From Thermoplasmatales archaeon (lineage in GTDB: Archaea > Thermoplasmatota > Thermoplasmata > Thermoplasmatales > Thermoplasmataceae): a stretch of DNA of 64,000 bases. The stretch lies in the NCBI GenBank assembly GCA_014874365.1, contig JACWAH010000002.1, positions 1-64,000 on the forward strand, read 5' to 3'. Every line of letters starts with the position of its first letter. Position 1 is the first letter of the stretch. Both the position numbers and the translations under genes were made by a program. Below are positions 52,296 through 62,590 of this stretch, piece after piece. The notes beneath the pieces were generated by a model. It saw nothing but the letters and a program-made list of their open reading frames with translations. It was not told the origin of the DNA and ran no database searches.

Positions 52296-52835
52296 ATGCG
52301 TTTCCCTATTGAATCCGGCTCCGGGAATCAAGAAGATCCTATTTCAGAAGAGCTTGAATTGGCAAGGGATCTTAGTAAATCCAAGATCAAGAACCAGCTG
52401 ATTAAGGAGAGGGCAGACAATAAGAGACTTAAGGAGGAACTGGCCAGTTTAAGAGACCAGATGCTCAGGGCGCTGGCGAACAGTGACAATTTGCTCAAGG
52501 CAAAAGAAAAAGAACTTGCAGTTGAGAGAAAGAGGTTGAACAAATCCTTGATCAGTGATCTGCTCCCAACGCTGGATTCCATGGATGCCGCGATAAAATC
52601 TGGAGAGGATTCAGAAACAATAACCACAATCAGGGATCAATTGATCACCTCACTTTCCAGGTATGGTCTCAAGTACATTGAGGCGAAGGGAAAAAGATAT
52701 GATCCATTTCTCCATGAGGTGCTTGGTGTATCTCAGGAAGGAGAGGACGGCTTGATCGCCGAAGAGGTCCAAAAGGGATATATGCTGGGCGACGAGGTAC
52801 TTCGAAGCTCAAAAGTAATAGTAACAAAGAGGTAA
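52296..52835 (+). CDS. grpE: Nucleotide exchange factor GrpE
   Basis: Releases ADP from DnaK. A long N-terminal coiled coil (KERADNKRLKEELASLRDQMLRALANSDNLL) is followed by the C-terminal beta domain (KRYDPFLHEVLGVSQ, GYMLGDEVLRSSKVIV). I chose the ATG at 52296 (179 residues); GTTTAATAT about 25-30 nt before it is a good TATA box. A TTG at 52230 is an unlikely longer start. The stop is 3 nt before dnaK, so all three chaperone genes form an operon. Confidence 0.93.
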   Translation: MRFPIESGSGNQEDPISEELELARDLSKSKIKNQLIKERADNKRLKEELASLRDQMLRALANSDNLLKAKEKELAVERKRLNKSLISDLLPTLDSMDAAIKSGEDSETITTIRDQLITSLSRYGLKYIEAKGKRYDPFLHEVLGVSQEGEDGLIAEEVQKGYMLGDEVLRSSKVIVTKR

Positions 52836-52838
52836 AAA

Positions 52839-54701
52839 ATGTCTAAAATCATAGGAATAGATCTGGGAACTAGTAATTCAGCCGCCGCCGTAGTATTAGG
52901 AGGAAAAGCAACTATTATACCAAGTTCAGAGGGTGTATCTCTGGGCGGGAAGTCATTTCCAAGTTATGTGGCTTTCACCAAGGAAGGCGATTTGCTCGTT
53001 GGCGAACCTGCGAGGAGGCAAGCACTGCTGAATCCGGAGGGTACAGTGCTGGCGGCTAAGAGAAAGATGGGAACCGATTACAAATTCAAGGTTTATGGAA
53101 AGGAATACACACCGCAGCAGATATCCGCCTTTATCCTCCAGAAGATAAAGAAAGATGCTGAAGCTTTTCTGGGAGAACCGGTTACGCAGGCAGTCATTAC
53201 TGTACCTGCATACTTCAACGACAATCAGAGGCAGGCCACAAAGGATGCCGGACAGATTGCCGGGCTTGAAGTTAAGAGAATTATAAACGAACCGACGGCT
53301 GCGTCTCTCGCATACGGCATTGACAAAGTAAACCAGTCGCAGAAGATCCTGGTATTCGATCTGGGAGGTGGGACGCTTGACGTAACCATAATGGATTTTG
53401 GAGACGGCGTATTTGAAGTAGTTTCTACATCCGGTGATACCCAGCTGGGGGGCACTGACATGGACGAAGCCATCATCGACTACCTTGCAAGGAAATTCAA
53501 GGAGAAAGAAGGCATCGACCTGAAGGCTGACAAGAACGCATACGTAAGGCTTAAGGATGCAGCCGAAAAGGCAAAGATCGAACTCTCCTCTACCCTTTCG
53601 ACAGAAATTAACATCCCGTACATAGCCAACACCATTACCGGACCAAAACACCTGCAAATTGCATTCACAAGGGCAGATCTTGAGAGATTGATTGCCCCGA
53701 TAATGGAAAAGGCAAGAGCACCTATTGAGAATGCGCTCAAAGGGGGGAAGATGGATAAGGACAACCTGACCAAGGTGATACTGGTAGGTGGGCCCACCAG
53801 GATTCCATATGTAAGGAAATTTGTCGAGGATTATTTCGGCAGGAAGATTGAAGGAGGCGTTGATCCTATGGAGTGCGTTGCCATTGGCGCTGCACTACAG
53901 GGTGCTGTATTGTCGGGTGACATTAAGGACATAGTCCTTCTGGACGTTACGCCTCTCACACTCGGAATAGAAACACTCGGTGGAGTTATAACCCCCATTA
54001 TTCCTGCAAACACCACTATTCCAACCAACAAATCCCAGGTTTTCACTACCGCTGCTGACATGCAGACTGCTGTAACCATACACATTGTACAGGGCGAGAG
54101 ACCGATGGCTTCTGCCAACGTCTCGCTGGGAATGTTCAACCTCGTTGGCATCCCCCCGGCTCCACGAGGTATTCCCCAGATTGAGGTTACATTCGACATC
54201 GACGCAAACGGGATACTGAATGTAACCGCTCACGACAAGGGCTCCGGAAAGAAACAGAGTATTTCCATATCCGCTACCAACAAGCTTAGCAAGGAAGAAG
54301 TGGAGAGGATGAAGAAAGAGGCAGAGCAGTTTGCCGAAGAGGACAAGAAGAACAAGGAGCAGATAGAGATCGTGAATAATGCCGAAACCCTCATTTATAC
54401 TGTAGAAAAGACAATTAGCGATGCAGGAGATAAAATAAACCAGGCTTCAAAGGAAGAACTGCAAAAAATAATCGGTGACATAAGGAAAGCCACGGATGAG
54501 AAGAATTACGACGAAATCAAGACGAAACAGGAGGAACTTGCCAAGAAGATACAGGAGATCGGTGCAAGCATGTACCAGTCTGCCTCCCAGGAAGCTTCTT
54601 CACAGGAATCCTCTGCCGAATCTGGCCAGGACCAGGGAACAGACCATGGCGGTTCTGGTGAAACATCAAACGAAACCATAGATGGCAACTCCCAACCATA
54701 A
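52839..54701 (+). CDS. dnaK: Molecular chaperone DnaK (Hsp70)
   Basis: The ATP-driven chaperone, 620 residues. ATPase domain motifs: [57 protein letters not shown]. Linker [14 protein letters not shown] leads to the peptide-binding domain, and the helical lid and Ser/Gln/Glu/Gly-rich tail are bacterial in style. The family was acquired by Thermoplasmata from bacteria. Operon with grpE (3-nt gap) and dnaJ (12-nt gap). Confidence 0.97.
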   Translation: MSKIIGIDLGTSNSAAAVVLGGKATIIPSSEGVSLGGKSFPSYVAFTKEGDLLVGEPARRQALLNPEGTVLAAKRKMGTDYKFKVYGKEYTPQQISAFILQKIKKDAEAFLGEPVTQAVITVPAYFNDNQRQATKDAGQIAGLEVKRIINEPTAASLAYGIDKVNQSQKILVFDLGGGTLDVTIMDFGDGVFEVVSTSGDTQLGGTDMDEAIIDYLARKFKEKEGIDLKADKNAYVRLKDAAEKAKIELSSTLSTEINIPYIANTITGPKHLQIAFTRADLERLIAPIMEKARAPIENALKGGKMDKDNLTKVILVGGPTRIPYVRKFVEDYFGRKIEGGVDPMECVAIGAALQGAVLSGDIKDIVLLDVTPLTLGIETLGGVITPIIPANTTIPTNKSQVFTTAADMQTAVTIHIVQGERPMASANVSLGMFNLVGIPPAPRGIPQIEVTFDIDANGILNVTAHDKGSGKKQSISISATNKLSKEEVERMKKEAEQFAEEDKKNKEQIEIVNNAETLIYTVEKTISDAGDKINQASKEELQKIIGDIRKATDEKNYDEIKTKQEELAKKIQEIGASMYQSASQEASSQESSAESGQDQGTDHGGSGETSNETIDGNSQP

Positions 54702-54713
54702 AACGGATGATTG

Positions 54714-55802
54714 ATGGCCAAGGACTACTACAAGATTCTGGGTGTTGATAAAACCGCAACTGGAGAAGAGATACAAAAATCTTTCAGGCAGTTGGCAAGA
54801 AAATATCACCCTGACGCCAATCCTGACAACAAAAAGGAAGCTGAAGAAAAGTTCAAGGAAATAAGCGAAGCTTACGAAGTTCTTTCCGATCCAGACAAAA
54901 GGACCACGTATGATCGAACCGGCCAGGTGAATTTCGGCGGAGGAGGCAGCAACTTCAGGTGGGAGGACTTTACTCATTTCACCGATTTTGAAGACATTTT
55001 TAACAGGGTTTTCGGATCATTTGGTAACGGTTCCATGTTTACCAGTGCTCGTAATGAGGGGCCGGATCTGGATCTCGCCGTAAGAATAACCATAGACCTT
55101 GAAGACGCGTATTACGGCAGAAAACAGAGCGTAAGGTACAGGAGGAATGTCACCTGCCAGGCCTGCAAAGGATCAGGCTCCAAGGATGGAGTTCTCAACA
55201 CTTGCAGGACCTGCGGAGGGACAGGGCAGGAACGCGTGGTACAGGGGCAGGGATTCTTCAACATGGTGACGGTTATTTCCTGCAGAACGTGCGGGGGCAG
55301 GGGAAAAATACCGAGAATAGTATGCCAGACCTGCCATGGCTCAGGGTCGGTTTCAGCCACAGAATCCCTGGAGGTAGAAGTACCCAAAGGGGCAGTAAAC
55401 AATTTGAAGATAAGGTTCAAGGGAAGAGGGCAATCTTATCATGGCAGAACCGGAGACTTATTTGTGGTGCTCTCCATTGAGAACAGAACAGACTTTGTCA
55501 GGGATGGGGACAATATCCTGACTAAGGAATGGATTTCATTCCCGGAAGCCGCGCTTGGAACGGAGAGGGACATAAAGGTGTTCAATGAAACTTTCCATTA
55601 CAAAATACCGCCTGGGACCCAGCCAGGCGAGATGATAAGGGTAAAGAGCTGCGGTTTCCCAAAATTTAAGGGATCTGGCAATGGAGACCTGCTTGTCAGG
55701 GTGCAGATAGAGGTCCCCAAGCGTCTCTCTTCCACACAGAAAGAACTGCTTGAGAAGTTGTTAAGCGAACAGGACAAAAAGCGCTTCTGGCAAAAGACAT
55801 AG
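54714..55802 (+). CDS. dnaJ: Chaperone DnaJ (Hsp40)
   Basis: Stimulates DnaK and delivers clients. It has 362 residues from [12 protein letters not shown]. The J domain has KYHPDANPD; a Gly/Phe-rich part ([12 protein letters not shown]) follows; the zinc region has all four CxxCxGxG repeats ([36 protein letters not shown]), and the substrate domain follows. An ATG 3 nt earlier is also in frame. Last gene of the chaperone operon. Confidence 0.97.
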   Translation: MAKDYYKILGVDKTATGEEIQKSFRQLARKYHPDANPDNKKEAEEKFKEISEAYEVLSDPDKRTTYDRTGQVNFGGGGSNFRWEDFTHFTDFEDIFNRVFGSFGNGSMFTSARNEGPDLDLAVRITIDLEDAYYGRKQSVRYRRNVTCQACKGSGSKDGVLNTCRTCGGTGQERVVQGQGFFNMVTVISCRTCGGRGKIPRIVCQTCHGSGSVSATESLEVEVPKGAVNNLKIRFKGRGQSYHGRTGDLFVVLSIENRTDFVRDGDNILTKEWISFPEAALGTERDIKVFNETFHYKIPPGTQPGEMIRVKSCGFPKFKGSGNGDLLVRVQIEVPKRLSSTQKELLEKLLSEQDKKRFWQKT

Positions 55803-55836
55803 CAACTATTATTAACGCTCTGAATGTTTATGTAAT

Positions 55837-56277
55837 GTGAAAATGCTCCTTGCCTATGACGGCACACCCCCGGCAAAATGCGCACTCAAATTCCTGTCTG
55901 GCTTTTGCCAGGCAATCGAACGCTTACTGGTACTGTACGTCATACCGCCTGTTATTAGTTCGTCCGTAGCTTTTGACTCGTTCATTCCTTCTTCAGTATT
56001 CCAGGGCCAGGCTGAGATAGCCTCAGGAATCCTGGACATGGCGAAAAAGCAGGCTGAAGAGTATAAACTCAAAGCTGAATTCCAGTCGATTGACGCTGCC
56101 GGTGACCTGGTTCCCCGGGTAATATACAAAGTGGCAAAGGAAAATGGAATGGATACAATAGTTACAGGGACCAGAAGGCTTAAGGGACTCAGCAAAGTTA
56201 TACTTGGATCTGTGAGTTCTGAATTGATCTCGCTTTCTGATATACCCGTATTGACGGTTCCTCGCACCGAGGACTGA
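55837..56277 (+). CDS. Universal stress protein (UspA family)
   Basis: A 146-residue nucleotide-binding alpha/beta protein. Seen: KMLLAYDGTPPAKCALKF at the N-terminus, and the ATP-binding loop VTGTRRLKGLSKVILGSVSSELI with the last strand DIPVLTVPR. The start is GTG at 55837 or ATG at 55843. It may be monocistronic after the chaperones. Its role is general stress adaptation; the substrate is unknown. Confidence 0.85.
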   Translation: MKMLLAYDGTPPAKCALKFLSGFCQAIERLLVLYVIPPVISSSVAFDSFIPSSVFQGQAEIASGILDMAKKQAEEYKLKAEFQSIDAAGDLVPRVIYKVAKENGMDTIVTGTRRLKGLSKVILGSVSSELISLSDIPVLTVPRTED

Positions 56278-56281
56278 AACA

Positions 56282-56292
56282 GTTTTATATCT
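56282..56292 (+). promoter_or_regulatory. TATA box of rps17e
   Basis: GTTTTATATCT lies about 22-32 nt before the ATG at 56314, with no clear Shine-Dalgarno. It overlaps the very end of the uspA region. Confidence 0.45.
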
Positions 56293-56313
56293 CTCTATAA
56301 TCAACCGGGGCAA

Positions 56314-56553
56314 ATGGGTAGTATAAGACCTTCTAACGTCAAGAGAATTGCAGAGAAGCTTGTCAGCAACCATGCAACTCTTTTCAATAACGATTTTCAC
56401 CACAACCGCGAGATTTTAAAAGTTGCAGGGAAGGATATGACGAAGAAGACTCTTAACGCAGTTTCCGGATACGTGACCAGATTTGTGATAAAGAAGGAAA
56501 GCAGGCTGAAGAAAGAGATGGAAGATTATTCGCCTGCTGAAGAGAATTCCTAA
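56314..56553 (+). CDS. rps17e: Ribosomal protein S17e
   Basis: A small-subunit protein of 79 residues. Seen: MGSIRPSNVKRIAEKLVSNH at the N-terminus, LFNNDFHHNREILKV in the middle, and LNAVSGYVTRFVIKKE at the C-terminal domain, which match the archaeal S17e pattern. It stands alone between uspA and the thiolase gene with its own TATA box. Confidence 0.93.
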   Translation: MGSIRPSNVKRIAEKLVSNHATLFNNDFHHNREILKVAGKDMTKKTLNAVSGYVTRFVIKKESRLKKEMEDYSPAEENS

Positions 56554-56597
56554 TCACCGGTAAAGCATTAAATTATCTCCTGCGATACGCGGGCATT

Positions 56598-57761
56598 ATG
56601 TCGCATTCCTACATTATTTCAGCCGTCAGGACTCCGATTGGTAAGTTTGGAAGGTCCCTTAGCAAGTTAAAGGCAATGGAACTGGGATCCGTCGCCATAA
56701 AGGAAGCAATATCGCGTTCGAAGGTTGATCCTTCCAGAATTGAGGAAGTAATTCTAGGAAATGTGATTCAGGCAGGTAATGGCCAGAATCCCGCTGGACA
56801 GGCATCCACTCTCGCAGGATTGAGTGACACAGTCGTAAAGAACACTGTAAACACAGTATGTGCTTCGGGAATGCTTGCAGTTGAAAACGCAGACAGGGAA
56901 ATTTCGCTGGGAGAAAAGGACCTGATAGTTGCTGGCGGGATGGAAAGCATGAGCAATGCACCACTGTTGCTCCCGCCTGAGCTAAGATGGGGGCCAAAGC
57001 AGCTCCTGTACAAGAATTTCAAGCTCGATGATTCCATGCTGAAAGACGGGCTGATGGATGCGTTCTATTTTGAACATATGGGAACCTCCGCAGAAATTAC
57101 CGGGAAAAAGTATTCCATCACGAGGGAAATGGTAGATCAATTCGCTGTAAGGAGCCAGAGACTCGCAATAAAAGCTACAGAATCCGGAGCAATGCAAAAA
57201 GAAATCGTGAAAATGGATAACCTGGCCAAAGACGAAGGTTTGAGAAACACCAGCATGCAGGACCTGGCCAAGTTACAACCAGCGTTCGACAGAAACGGCA
57301 TCCTGACTGCCGGAAATTCCTCACAGCTTTCTGATGGTGCTTCTGCACTGGTCCTGGCTTCTGAAAAAGCAGTTAACGAATATGGCCTCAAGCCCGTTGC
57401 GAAAATAGAAGGGTATTCCTCGGCGTCCCTGAACTCAAGGGATTTTGTCGAAGCCCCAATCCCTGCAACTAAGTTTCTTCTGGAAAAACTCAAAAGGAAG
57501 ATAGACGACTATGATCTGGTTGAGCATAACGAAGCTTTTGCCATCGCGTCCATTGTAGTCCAGTATGAGCTTAAAATCCAGGAAGACCGGTTCAACGTTT
57601 ATGGCGGAGCTATTGCATTGGGCCACCCGTTAGGAAACAGCGGTTCGAGAATCATGGTGACACTCATAAACGCGTTGCAACAGAACAAAGGCAGATACGG
57701 GCTCGCAACACTCTGCCATGGTGGTGGAGGAGCACATACCATTTCGATTGAAATACTATGA
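56598..57761 (+). CDS. Acetyl-CoA C-acetyltransferase (thiolase)
   Basis: Joins or cleaves acetyl-CoA and acyl-CoA. It has 387 residues. The nucleophile Cys is in NTVCASGMLAVENA (about residue 90), then GGMESMSNAPLLL, the active-site EHNEAFAIAS, GGAIALGHPLGNSGSR with the conserved His, and LCHGGGGAHT with the second Cys. The full set of catalytic residues favours a biosynthetic or degradative acetyl-CoA acetyltransferase, not an archaeal Cys-only SCP2-type. There is no HMG-CoA synthase or DUF35 gene next to it, so a link to fatty acid or amino acid breakdown with the crotonase downstream is likely. Confidence 0.92.
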   Translation: MSHSYIISAVRTPIGKFGRSLSKLKAMELGSVAIKEAISRSKVDPSRIEEVILGNVIQAGNGQNPAGQASTLAGLSDTVVKNTVNTVCASGMLAVENADREISLGEKDLIVAGGMESMSNAPLLLPPELRWGPKQLLYKNFKLDDSMLKDGLMDAFYFEHMGTSAEITGKKYSITREMVDQFAVRSQRLAIKATESGAMQKEIVKMDNLAKDEGLRNTSMQDLAKLQPAFDRNGILTAGNSSQLSDGASALVLASEKAVNEYGLKPVAKIEGYSSASLNSRDFVEAPIPATKFLLEKLKRKIDDYDLVEHNEAFAIASIVVQYELKIQEDRFNVYGGAIALGHPLGNSGSRIMVTLINALQQNKGRYGLATLCHGGGGAHTISIEIL

Positions 57762-57803
57762 AGTCATAAGCGCTCAAAATTAGAGAATTATGGTGAATTC
57801 CCC

Positions 57804-58712
57804 ATGGGCGAAATCATAAAAGTGAATAATCTTAAGAAATCCTACGGTAAACTGAGTGCAGTCAGGGGAATATCATTTCACGTTAATTCCGGTGAAGTCT
57901 TCAGCCTGCTTGGCCCTAATGGTGCCGGGAAAACCACAACTGTAGAAATACTTGAAGGTGTCAGGAAAAGAACATCAGGAGTTGTGAGTGTGCTAGGTCA
58001 GGATCCGGAACGCATAACTGAATCTTTCAGGAAACGCGTAGGAATTCTGCCTCAGGATTTCAATTTCCTTGAAAGATGCACTGCGAATGAGGCACTGGAA
58101 TTCTACATTGGTTCTCTGGACAGCAGCCTGAAACCTGACGAACTGCTTAAAACGGTTGAGCTTTCCGATAAGAAGAACGTGTATTTTTCCCGGCTTTCCG
58201 GAGGACAGAAGCAGAAACTCGGAATAGCACTTGCTCTCAGCAACGACCCTGAACTGATCTTCCTGGACGAACCCACTGCGGGCCTGGATCCACTATCCAG
58301 GCGGTCGATCCAGGAAGTGATGAGGAACCTGAGGTCACTGGGAAAGACTATCTTTCTCACCACTCATTATCTGGAGGAAGCTGAGAAACTTGCGGATAGG
58401 GTCGCAATAATAAATTTTGGAATGATTGTTGACGAGGGAACGCCGGAAGAACTGGTGCAGAAGAACAAGACCAGTGATATGCTGGTAGTCACCGTTCAGG
58501 ACGGTGTCAGTCTTTCAGGAGTATTGCCTTCATTGGCCAGGGAGAAAAGCAAGGGTGTTTACGAGATGCCAATCAAGAGTAATGATGATTTATTCCTGGT
58601 TTTGGATTCCATCTCGAAGAGCAGAATCCCGGTAAACAACATTTCCCTGGTCAGGGAAAATCTCGAGGATGTATTCATGAGAATCGTGGGGGCTGAAGAA
58701 AATGAATCTTAA
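57804..58712 (+). CDS. ABC transporter ATP-binding protein
   Basis: The ATPase half of an exporter, 302 residues. Walker A GPNGAGKTT, Q-loop LPQDFNFLER, signature RLSGGQKQKLGIAL, Walker B LIFLDEPTAGLDP, and switch His in FLTTHYLEEAE are all complete. A C-terminal extension (about residues 220-302) is typical of ABC-2/drug exporter ATPases such as DrrA or CcmA. It overlaps the permease by 11 nt. The substrate is unknown. Confidence 0.93.
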   Translation: MGEIIKVNNLKKSYGKLSAVRGISFHVNSGEVFSLLGPNGAGKTTTVEILEGVRKRTSGVVSVLGQDPERITESFRKRVGILPQDFNFLERCTANEALEFYIGSLDSSLKPDELLKTVELSDKKNVYFSRLSGGQKQKLGIALALSNDPELIFLDEPTAGLDPLSRRSIQEVMRNLRSLGKTIFLTTHYLEEAEKLADRVAIINFGMIVDEGTPEELVQKNKTSDMLVVTVQDGVSLSGVLPSLAREKSKGVYEMPIKSNDDLFLVLDSISKSRIPVNNISLVRENLEDVFMRIVGAEENES

Positions 58713-59793
58713 ACGAATCCTTCTGTATTTGCGGCTTCACATCAAGCTCTTTTCCAGAACCAGGAGCGGACCGTTCTTTCTGATAATTTTCCCTGTGATA
58801 CTCATGCTGCTTTTTGGATCTATATTTGGTTCAAGCAGTATAGGAAAGGAATCCCTCGCCGTCCAGAATGACGGGCCCAGTTCTGCATACATTACTGGTT
58901 CACTGAAAGCAATAAATGAATCAGGACTCTTTAATGTATACATGGTCCCCGCCGGCCAGAGCCTCTCCAGTTACATGAAGTCAAATTCCGTCAGCATTGG
59001 CATCAGCTTCCCCAGTAACTTTTCCGCAAATCTCGCAAATCATTCGGCTGGAGTACAGTATTATTCTGAGCCGGGGGATCAGGCCGCTTCAACCTATGAA
59101 CCGGTATTGATCAACCTGATTCTTGCAGGAACCGGATCTACCTCAGCAATTGTAACTGCGCAGCCCGTATCCGTATCAGGACTTGGGAAACCCGTGGATT
59201 ACTACATTCCTGCGCTCATAGGTTATACTATCATAAACGGAATATTTTCAATGGTGTACGTTGTCCCGAATTACAGGAAGGACAGGATTTTCAGGCAACT
59301 TTCTTTTGCCAATTTAACAAAGTCAGAATGGTTAACGGCTACCACGCTTTTCTATGTTGTAACCACATTTCTTTCTGACCTGATAATTTTCGGGATCGGT
59401 GTACTCGTGTTCGGAATTTCCTTGCAGGTTACACTGCTGGGCGTTGCGCTTTCTGCGGTGGTAATAGTATCCGGACTCTTACTGTTCACTGCCATTGGCC
59501 TGCTTGCAGGTTTGTATACCAGGGATGAAGAAAGCGCAGCTTTAGCTGCAAATGTCATATTCTTCCCTATGCTCTTCCTGTCCGGCGTATTTTACCCTAT
59601 ATCGGTAATGCCCGGTTACCTGCAGACGGTAGCTTATCTCCTTCCGCTGACCTATTTTAACCTGACATTAAAGAGCATTCTCCTGTACAACTCCATAGGG
59701 CCCGTATTGCTCCAGATTGGACTTATGGTGCTGGCCGGAATTGTACTGTTTGGGTTATCTGCTTACATAGCCACAAAGAAGATCGAAGGATGA
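58702..59793 (+). CDS. ABC-2 type transporter permease
   Basis: A 363-residue membrane partner for the ATPase. One helix near the N-terminus (GPFFLIIFPVILMLLFGSIFG), an extracytoplasmic domain of about 130 residues with several Asn-x-Ser/Thr sites, then five or six helices (FLSDLIIFGIGVLVFGISL, LFLSGVFYPISVMPG). The FYPISVMP and LLPLTYFN motifs near the end are typical for ABC-2 permeases. Exports lipid, polysaccharide or drug; a precise substrate is not indicated. Confidence 0.88.
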   Translation: MNLKRILLYLRLHIKLFSRTRSGPFFLIIFPVILMLLFGSIFGSSSIGKESLAVQNDGPSSAYITGSLKAINESGLFNVYMVPAGQSLSSYMKSNSVSIGISFPSNFSANLANHSAGVQYYSEPGDQAASTYEPVLINLILAGTGSTSAIVTAQPVSVSGLGKPVDYYIPALIGYTIINGIFSMVYVVPNYRKDRIFRQLSFANLTKSEWLTATTLFYVVTTFLSDLIIFGIGVLVFGISLQVTLLGVALSAVVIVSGLLLFTAIGLLAGLYTRDEESAALAANVIFFPMLFLSGVFYPISVMPGYLQTVAYLLPLTYFNLTLKSILLYNSIGPVLLQIGLMVLAGIVLFGLSAYIATKKIEG

Positions 59794-59821
59794 GTTTTAA
59801 CCATTGAAATGATCTCCTGCC

Positions 59822-60577
59822 ATGGTAGGAAAATCTGTTAATGGGATAGAAGTCCAGGAACGGGATGGAATAAGAATTATTTCGATCAGGAAAGACAATA
59901 AACTCAATCCCCTGGACGCAGACACTCTTGAGGAGATTGCCAACAACCTGAGATCAAAACCCATGGTAACGGTGATTGAAGGAAGCGAGAAGGCTTTTTC
60001 AGCTGGAGCAAATATAAAGGAATTCCAGAAACTGAAACCTGAGGAGGCTTATCATTTCGCCATAAGGGGACAGATTGCACTTGACTACATCGCATCATAT
60101 GAAAGGCCTGTTATTGCAGCTATCAGGGGATTTGCGCTTGGAGGCGGGTTCGAGCTTGCTCTCTCGTGCGACATGAGAGTCTGCTCACCGGGAACAAAGA
60201 TGGCTCTTCCGGAAGTCACTCTTGGAATTCTTCCCGGGTGGGGAGGAACCCAGCGACTGAGGCACTCGATTGGGCAGACTCGTGCCTTTGAAATTGTTAC
60301 AACCGGACGGATGGTTGAGGCTGATGAAGCATTATCACTTGGCATAATTAACTCCATTGAAGAGGATCCTGAAAAGGCTGCTATAGCTCTGGCAATCAAC
60401 TATTCCAGGAGCGCACTTGTTTCTGTCGCAGCCATAAAGAAGCTGGTAAGGGGCAAAACATATGATCTTTTTGATGCCGAAAAAGAGGCGTTTGGCAAGA
60501 TTTTCGAGACCGAGGACTACAGGGAAGGGGTAAAAGCTTTTATTGAAAAAAGGAAACCGGTGTTTAAGGGCAGGTAG
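59822..60577 (+). CDS. Enoyl-CoA hydratase/isomerase (crotonase family)
   Basis: Adds water to enoyl-CoA or isomerises it. It has 251 residues. Oxyanion-hole and catalytic parts: FSAGANIKEFQKL, ALGGGFELALSCDMRVCS, and LPEVTLGILPGWGGTQRL with the catalytic Glu of true hydratases (ILPGWGG context). The C-terminal helices are complete. It lies near the thiolase gene with the ABC genes in between. Likely fatty acid or branched amino acid breakdown. Confidence 0.9.
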   Translation: MVGKSVNGIEVQERDGIRIISIRKDNKLNPLDADTLEEIANNLRSKPMVTVIEGSEKAFSAGANIKEFQKLKPEEAYHFAIRGQIALDYIASYERPVIAAIRGFALGGGFELALSCDMRVCSPGTKMALPEVTLGILPGWGGTQRLRHSIGQTRAFEIVTTGRMVEADEALSLGIINSIEEDPEKAAIALAINYSRSALVSVAAIKKLVRGKTYDLFDAEKEAFGKIFETEDYREGVKAFIEKRKPVFKGR

Positions 60578-60603
60578 ATTCCGCGTTTTTTGGAATGGAA
60601 TAA

Positions 60604-61566
60604 CTAAATTCCATGCTTTTGATAAATTGACCTGTATTTCTCAGGCCCGTCCGGAAATATGGTCAGGACAGTACCAGCCTTCAAACGCCTGGCTACCTTC
60701 ATGCTGGCCATGTAGTTTGCCCCGGATGACAGTCCAACTTCATAACCGAGTTCCTTAAGCTCCCTGACACCATCAAAGGCAATCTTGTCACTAACGCTTA
60801 CCCAGTCGTCGATCAAATTCCTGTTCGATTCGATGATTCTCGGCACCCTGGATGCCTTGAGATTTTTCAATCCCTGTATGTGATGATTGGGACCCGGCTC
60901 GGCCGCGGTAACTTTCGTTTTCCAGTTTATCTCTTTCAGGTACATACCCAGCCCCATTATTGTTCCACCCGTCCCAATTCCAGTTACGAGATGATCAATA
61001 ACCTTCTCTTTGCTTGATATTTCTGGCCCGGTCGTATGATAATGACTCCTGAAGTTTGATGGATTGGAATATTGGTCCAGGTTGACATACCTTTCAGGAT
61101 CGTCTCTCATTAACTCCTCCAGGCGCTTTAATGCACCATCGATGTTGATCTTGCCCATCCTGCTGTTTTGGTCCTCCACCTCAATGATGTTTTGATGAGA
61201 ATCCTTCAGGACTTTCTTTGTTTCGACGCTGCTGGAAGCCGGTACCAGTATGGTGGCCTTAAGCCCGAGAATTCTTGAAATATAAGCAAGAGCGATCCCT
61301 GTATTACCGGAGCTTGCCTCGATAACTTCCTTTCCTCCGGCCATTTTTCCTTCTTTCATTGCAACGCTCAACATGAAGAACGCAGGCCTGTCCTTTACGG
61401 AGCCAAATTTGTTGTAGGACTCAAATTTTGCAACTACCCTGACATCACCACGGCAGTATATTTCCCTGATGGGTGTATTTCCTATGCCATTGCTATAGGC
61501 CATCTTGCCGATAGTCCTGTACACCTCGTCATTCACAATCATAATTTCCCAGTATTCAATTTCCAC
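60604..61566 (-). CDS. Cysteine synthase-like PLP enzyme (fold type II)
   Basis: A beta-replacement enzyme, 320 residues, that may make cysteine from O-acetylserine or O-phosphoserine and sulfide. The PLP Lys is in FGSVKDRPAFFM, the substrate loop is EASSGNTGIALAY, and the phosphate-cradle is GIGTGGTIMGLG. A later SSGAN holds the PLP nitrogen. The N-terminal Met could also be MIVNDEVYR at codon 9. Archaeal O-phosphoserine sulfhydrylases are longer, so the donor is uncertain; cystathionine beta-synthase-like activity is an alternative. Confidence 0.87.
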   Translation of the reverse strand: MEIEYWEIMIVNDEVYRTIGKMAYSNGIGNTPIREIYCRGDVRVVAKFESYNKFGSVKDRPAFFMLSVAMKEGKMAGGKEVIEASSGNTGIALAYISRILGLKATILVPASSSVETKKVLKDSHQNIIEVEDQNSRMGKINIDGALKRLEELMRDDPERYVNLDQYSNPSNFRSHYHTTGPEISSKEKVIDHLVTGIGTGGTIMGLGMYLKEINWKTKVTAAEPGPNHHIQGLKNLKASRVPRIIESNRNLIDDWVSVSDKIAFDGVRELKELGYEVGLSSGANYMASMKVARRLKAGTVLTIFPDGPEKYRSIYQKHGI

Positions 61567-61645
61567 TCGATTATTAACTGCTTTGTTTCATATGCGACAA
61601 GGGAAAATAAGATAATTGGGCTTATCCAAACAGGTGCAAGGTTCC

Positions 61646-62464
61646 TTACTCAACAGACCATTCTGTTTTCAGGGAAAACATCCCTCTGAACGTTTTGCCT
61701 GCTCCAAGGCCAATTAGTCCCATTCCATTGTTGAAGCAATCCGGGGCACCGGTCATTGGTTCAACGGCAATTGATTTACCTTCACAATATTTTCCATCGT
61801 AAAGCATGAAATATGGCATTTTTTCTGTGTTGAGAATAATCTTATGGTCTCCAAGATGAATATTCAGTGCTTCACTTGCAATAAATGGGTTATCATATCC
61901 CCCTGGCCGGGGCAATATCTCATTTATGGGGCCCAAAAACTTGCCTGTGGGAAAATATCCTCCAAGACAATTGACCTCCTTCATGTTATTTGATTCAATT
62001 TTCCAGTCTCCACTGAAATAAAGATATGGATGAGCACCTATCATCAGAGGGCCAGTTTTTTCCGATTCGTTTTTAACTTTATAACTTATTTTAAATTCGT
62101 TTCCGGAGACCGAGTAACTTATCCTTACCATGTATACCCAGGGAAAATCATTGCTTGACAGGACCCCTTCAGCAACTATCCCGTTGCCCGATTCAGCCAA
62201 TTGAAAATCCATGTTCCTTGTCAAGCCATGAATTGCATTTGGCGGATCATCCGCTCCAAGCTTTATCTCTCTGCCTTCGAAGTTAAAAGTTGCGTTCCTG
62301 ACCCTGTTCGCAAATGGAATAAGCTGGGCACAACCACCGTGAGTCTCTTTCTTATCGCTGGCAGGTTTCAGGATGGATCTTCCCTCGTAACGCAGGGTCG
62401 AAAGATATGCACCTTTAGAGGAAACAGAAAACGAGTATTTCCCATGGCTTACGTCAATTTCCAT
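61646..62464 (-). CDS. Aldose 1-epimerase (galactose mutarotase family)
   Basis: Interconverts alpha and beta sugars. It has 272 residues. The catalytic His is in MIGAHPYLYFSG, the catalytic Glu in IAVEPMTGAPDCFNNG, and the front of the sugar site in LIPFANRVRNATFNF. The first His of the classic set corresponds to NAIHGLTRN. It is divergent to the nucleotidyltransferase gene. Together they point to sugar handling for surface glycans; glucose oxidation by glucose dehydrogenase in this window also starts from a beta anomer. Confidence 0.85.
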   Translation of the reverse strand: MEIDVSHGKYSFSVSSKGAYLSTLRYEGRSILKPASDKKETHGGCAQLIPFANRVRNATFNFEGREIKLGADDPPNAIHGLTRNMDFQLAESGNGIVAEGVLSSNDFPWVYMVRISYSVSGNEFKISYKVKNESEKTGPLMIGAHPYLYFSGDWKIESNNMKEVNCLGGYFPTGKFLGPINEILPRPGGYDNPFIASEALNIHLGDHKIILNTEKMPYFMLYDGKYCEGKSIAVEPMTGAPDCFNNGMGLIGLGAGKTFRGMFSLKTEWSVE

Positions 62465-62590
62465 TCAAATTTGGCATTCCCCCATTGTATTCTAATCTGC
62501 CTGTGCCAGAGCGAGATATCCCCAAAGGAAGAGCAGTGCTTCCCCAAACACGGGCGAAAATCTAAATCTTCATTGCCGCTATGCAGGCAG

